DNA from: Planococcus shenhongbingii
Lineage (GTDB): Bacteria > Bacillota > Bacilli > Bacillales_A > Planococcaceae
Direction: 5' to 3'
Assembly (NCBI RefSeq): GCF_030413635.1
Contig: NZ_CP129235.1
Location: forward strand, 1,922,001-1,986,000
Length of the DNA stretch: 64,000 nucleotides
Shown: positions 62,719 through 64,000 of the stretch, one piece after another
How the letters are laid out: each line of letters starts with the position of its first letter
How positions within the stretch are numbered: position 1 is the stretch's first letter
Position numbers and translations under genes: made by a program
Notes under the pieces: generated by a model
The model's database searches: none
What the model saw: the letters and a program-made list of their open reading frames with translations, nothing else
Told to the model about the DNA's origin: nothing

Positions 62719-63630
62719 TTAAAACAAATAACTGATCAATAAGCCGGCGGATAACAGAAAACCGAAAATCGTATTGGTCATAGCCGTCGATTTCATGGCG
62801 AATCTCATATACTTTGGTTCGGATGCCCCTTTTTGGAACCCTTTGATAGCGGCAACCGGTTTTTTGAAACTAAGGAAAACGACTAAAGCCCAAGGGCTGA
62901 CATAACCCATCAATACGATGGCGACAATCCAAAGATAGGCAACGGCAAAGGCGATAGCCAAACCGATAACAGCCTTGTCTCGTCCAAGAAGAATCGGCAG
63001 CGTTTTTCTTCCGCCTTTTGTGTCTTCATCGATATCACGGATGTTATTCGACATGTTGATAGCGCCTACCAAAATTCCAACGGGGATGGAGATCAATACA
63101 CTTTCAACTGTAATCGCATTGGTTTGAATGAAGAACGCAATCAAAACAAAGCCGGTTCCCATCGCTAAACCTGAAAACAATTCTCCGAACGGAGTGTATG
63201 CGATTGGAAGGGGTCCACCTGTATATAAAAAGCCGATTGCCATGCCAACAAAACCGATAACCACTAACCACCAGCTGCTGTTCATGCAAATATACAGACC
63301 GATAAACGCGGCCACGATGTATAACAAAACCGCAACGGCCAATACATTTTTGGGCTGCAGCCCGTGCCGCACTATGCCGCCGCCGATGCCCACAGAATCA
63401 GCTGTATCTAGGCCGCGTTTAAAATCATAGTATTCGTTGAACAAATTCGTCGCAATCTGCAAAGCCAAGCAGGCTGCCATCATCGCGATAAATAAAAGCC
63501 AATCAATCTCCGTTGCATAAAGTGCTGCCACCGTCCCGAGTATCACCGGTGCAAAAGTCGCCGTCAACGTGTGCGGACGCGTCATTGTCCACATTAACTT
63601 GGCAGAACTGATTTCCATTGTGTTTTCCAT
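62719..63630 (-). CDS. menA: 1,4-dihydroxy-2-naphthoate polyprenyltransferase
   Basis: Predicted membrane protein of 303 aa with about nine transmembrane helices. The two Asp-rich motifs of UbiA-type prenyltransferases are visible as NLFNEYYDFKRGLDTADS and NNIRDIDEDTKGGRKTLPI. MenA joins the polyprenyl chain to dihydroxynaphthoate to give demethylmenaquinone, the precursor of menaquinone. In Bacillales menA is often transcribed divergently from other men genes, and the window ends about 370 bases upstream of its start. Confidence 0.93.
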   Translation of the reverse strand: MENTMEISSAKLMWTMTRPHTLTATFAPVILGTVAALYATEIDWLLFIAMMAACLALQIATNLFNEYYDFKRGLDTADSVGIGGGIVRHGLQPKNVLAVAVLLYIVAAFIGLYICMNSSWWLVVIGFVGMAIGFLYTGGPLPIAYTPFGELFSGLAMGTGFVLIAFFIQTNAITVESVLISIPVGILVGAINMSNNIRDIDEDTKGGRKTLPILLGRDKAVIGLAIAFAVAYLWIVAIVLMGYVSPWALVVFLSFKKPVAAIKGFQKGASEPKYMRFAMKSTAMTNTIFGFLLSAGLLISYLF

Positions 63631-63897
63631 AACGTTGTCTTATCTCCCTGCATCTTTATTCGTAATTTCCTGCTAACTCGATTATGATATTTCTTCTCTA
63701 CAATATCTTATTATAGCAAATAAATGCCCTTTATTATTCATTGCGGTTCAACAATTTGCGTCATCTGTATGAGTTTATAGATGTTTGTTGCAAAACGTTC
63801 ACTTTCATGGACTAAGGGTCAAATTCGGACAGCTAATTAAGAAATAATGGAGGGACAGTTATGGCTAAAGCAATCGTTGGTAGGAGGAGGTTACTGA

Positions 63898-64000
63898 ATG
63901 GGTTTGCCAATGATTGAAACGGAGAGGATGAGAAGCAATTTTCCATTTTTGAGCCGAAGGAGCACATGCTATCGCTGCCATTCCTCAGAACTTTTTGTCT
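63898..64000 (+). CDS. Possible start of a gene running off the window
   Basis: An ATG at 63898 follows TAGGAGGAGG by a workable distance and opens a frame to the window end (GLPMIETERMRSNFPFLSRR). A men gene (menF) would be expected here by synteny, but the 34 residues do not look like MenF to me, and another frame also stays open. Treat as uncertain. Confidence 0.3.
   Translation, partial: MGLPMIETERMRSNFPFLSRRSTCYRCHSSELFV

Noticed and set aside
63861..63917. 18-codon ORF starting at the ATG at 63861 near the window end
   Set aside because: Too short, ends in a stop at once; the better-placed start at 63898 was reported with low confidence instead.

Overview
The window looks like a chromosomal stretch of a low-to-mid GC Gram-positive bacterium of the Bacillales, most likely a Planococcaceae member (Planococcus-like). 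This is inferred from strong AGGAGG ribosome-binding sites, lipoprotein signal peptides, an S-box (SAM) riboswitch, AbrB, an RsbR-type stressosome protein, class III fructose-1,6-bisphosphatase, MenA, MntR- and Fur-type operators, and the gene content. No rRNA, tRNA or CRISPR array was seen.

Region 1 (1-14.8 kb) is a galactoside/galactonate utilisation locus. A galactokinase start (leaving the window on the minus strand) faces a ROK regulator and an aldose 1-epimerase. Next come a PucR-type regulator with an MsmX-type ABC ATPase, then an ArsR-type regulator divergent from a seven-gene operon: sugar-binding lipoprotein, two permeases, a family 2 glycoside hydrolase, a KDG-type sugar kinase, a KDPG/KHG-type aldolase and D-galactonate dehydratase. 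The last three make up the De Ley-Doudoroff route from galactonate to pyruvate and glyceraldehyde 3-phosphate.

Region 2 (14.8-40 kb) is accessory DNA. It holds an IS end remnant, a visibly GC-richer segment with two linked genes (one a MerR-like DNA-binding protein) and a tyrosine recombinase, a cluster of inverted GTTCGTAAA repeats, and then a complete insecticidal-type Tc toxin locus: a TcB-TcC fusion of 2513 aa with an unassigned C-terminal toxin domain, followed by a 3046-aa TcA. A second recombinase-site-like inverted repeat of the same 12-8-12 layout lies just beyond TcA, so the toxin genes are bracketed by related sites. Small unknown genes (one DUF5063) and fragments of decayed genes follow.

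Region 3 (40-50 kb) holds AbrB, an Nramp Mn transporter with an MntR-like box, an UppP-type phosphatase, a DUF302 protein, and a five-gene nickel/peptide-type ABC transporter operon driven by a sigma-A promoter with a near-consensus Fur box.

Region 4 (50-64 kb) holds a UPF0180-YtxH fusion protein and an S-box riboswitch controlling a flavin monooxygenase whose terminator hairpin has been split by an IS3-family (IS150-like) element. It continues with a signal-peptidase-like protein lacking the usual lysine, a TetR/MFS efflux pair, a GC-rich long inverted-repeat element, class III FBPase, an RsbR paralogue, and MenA.
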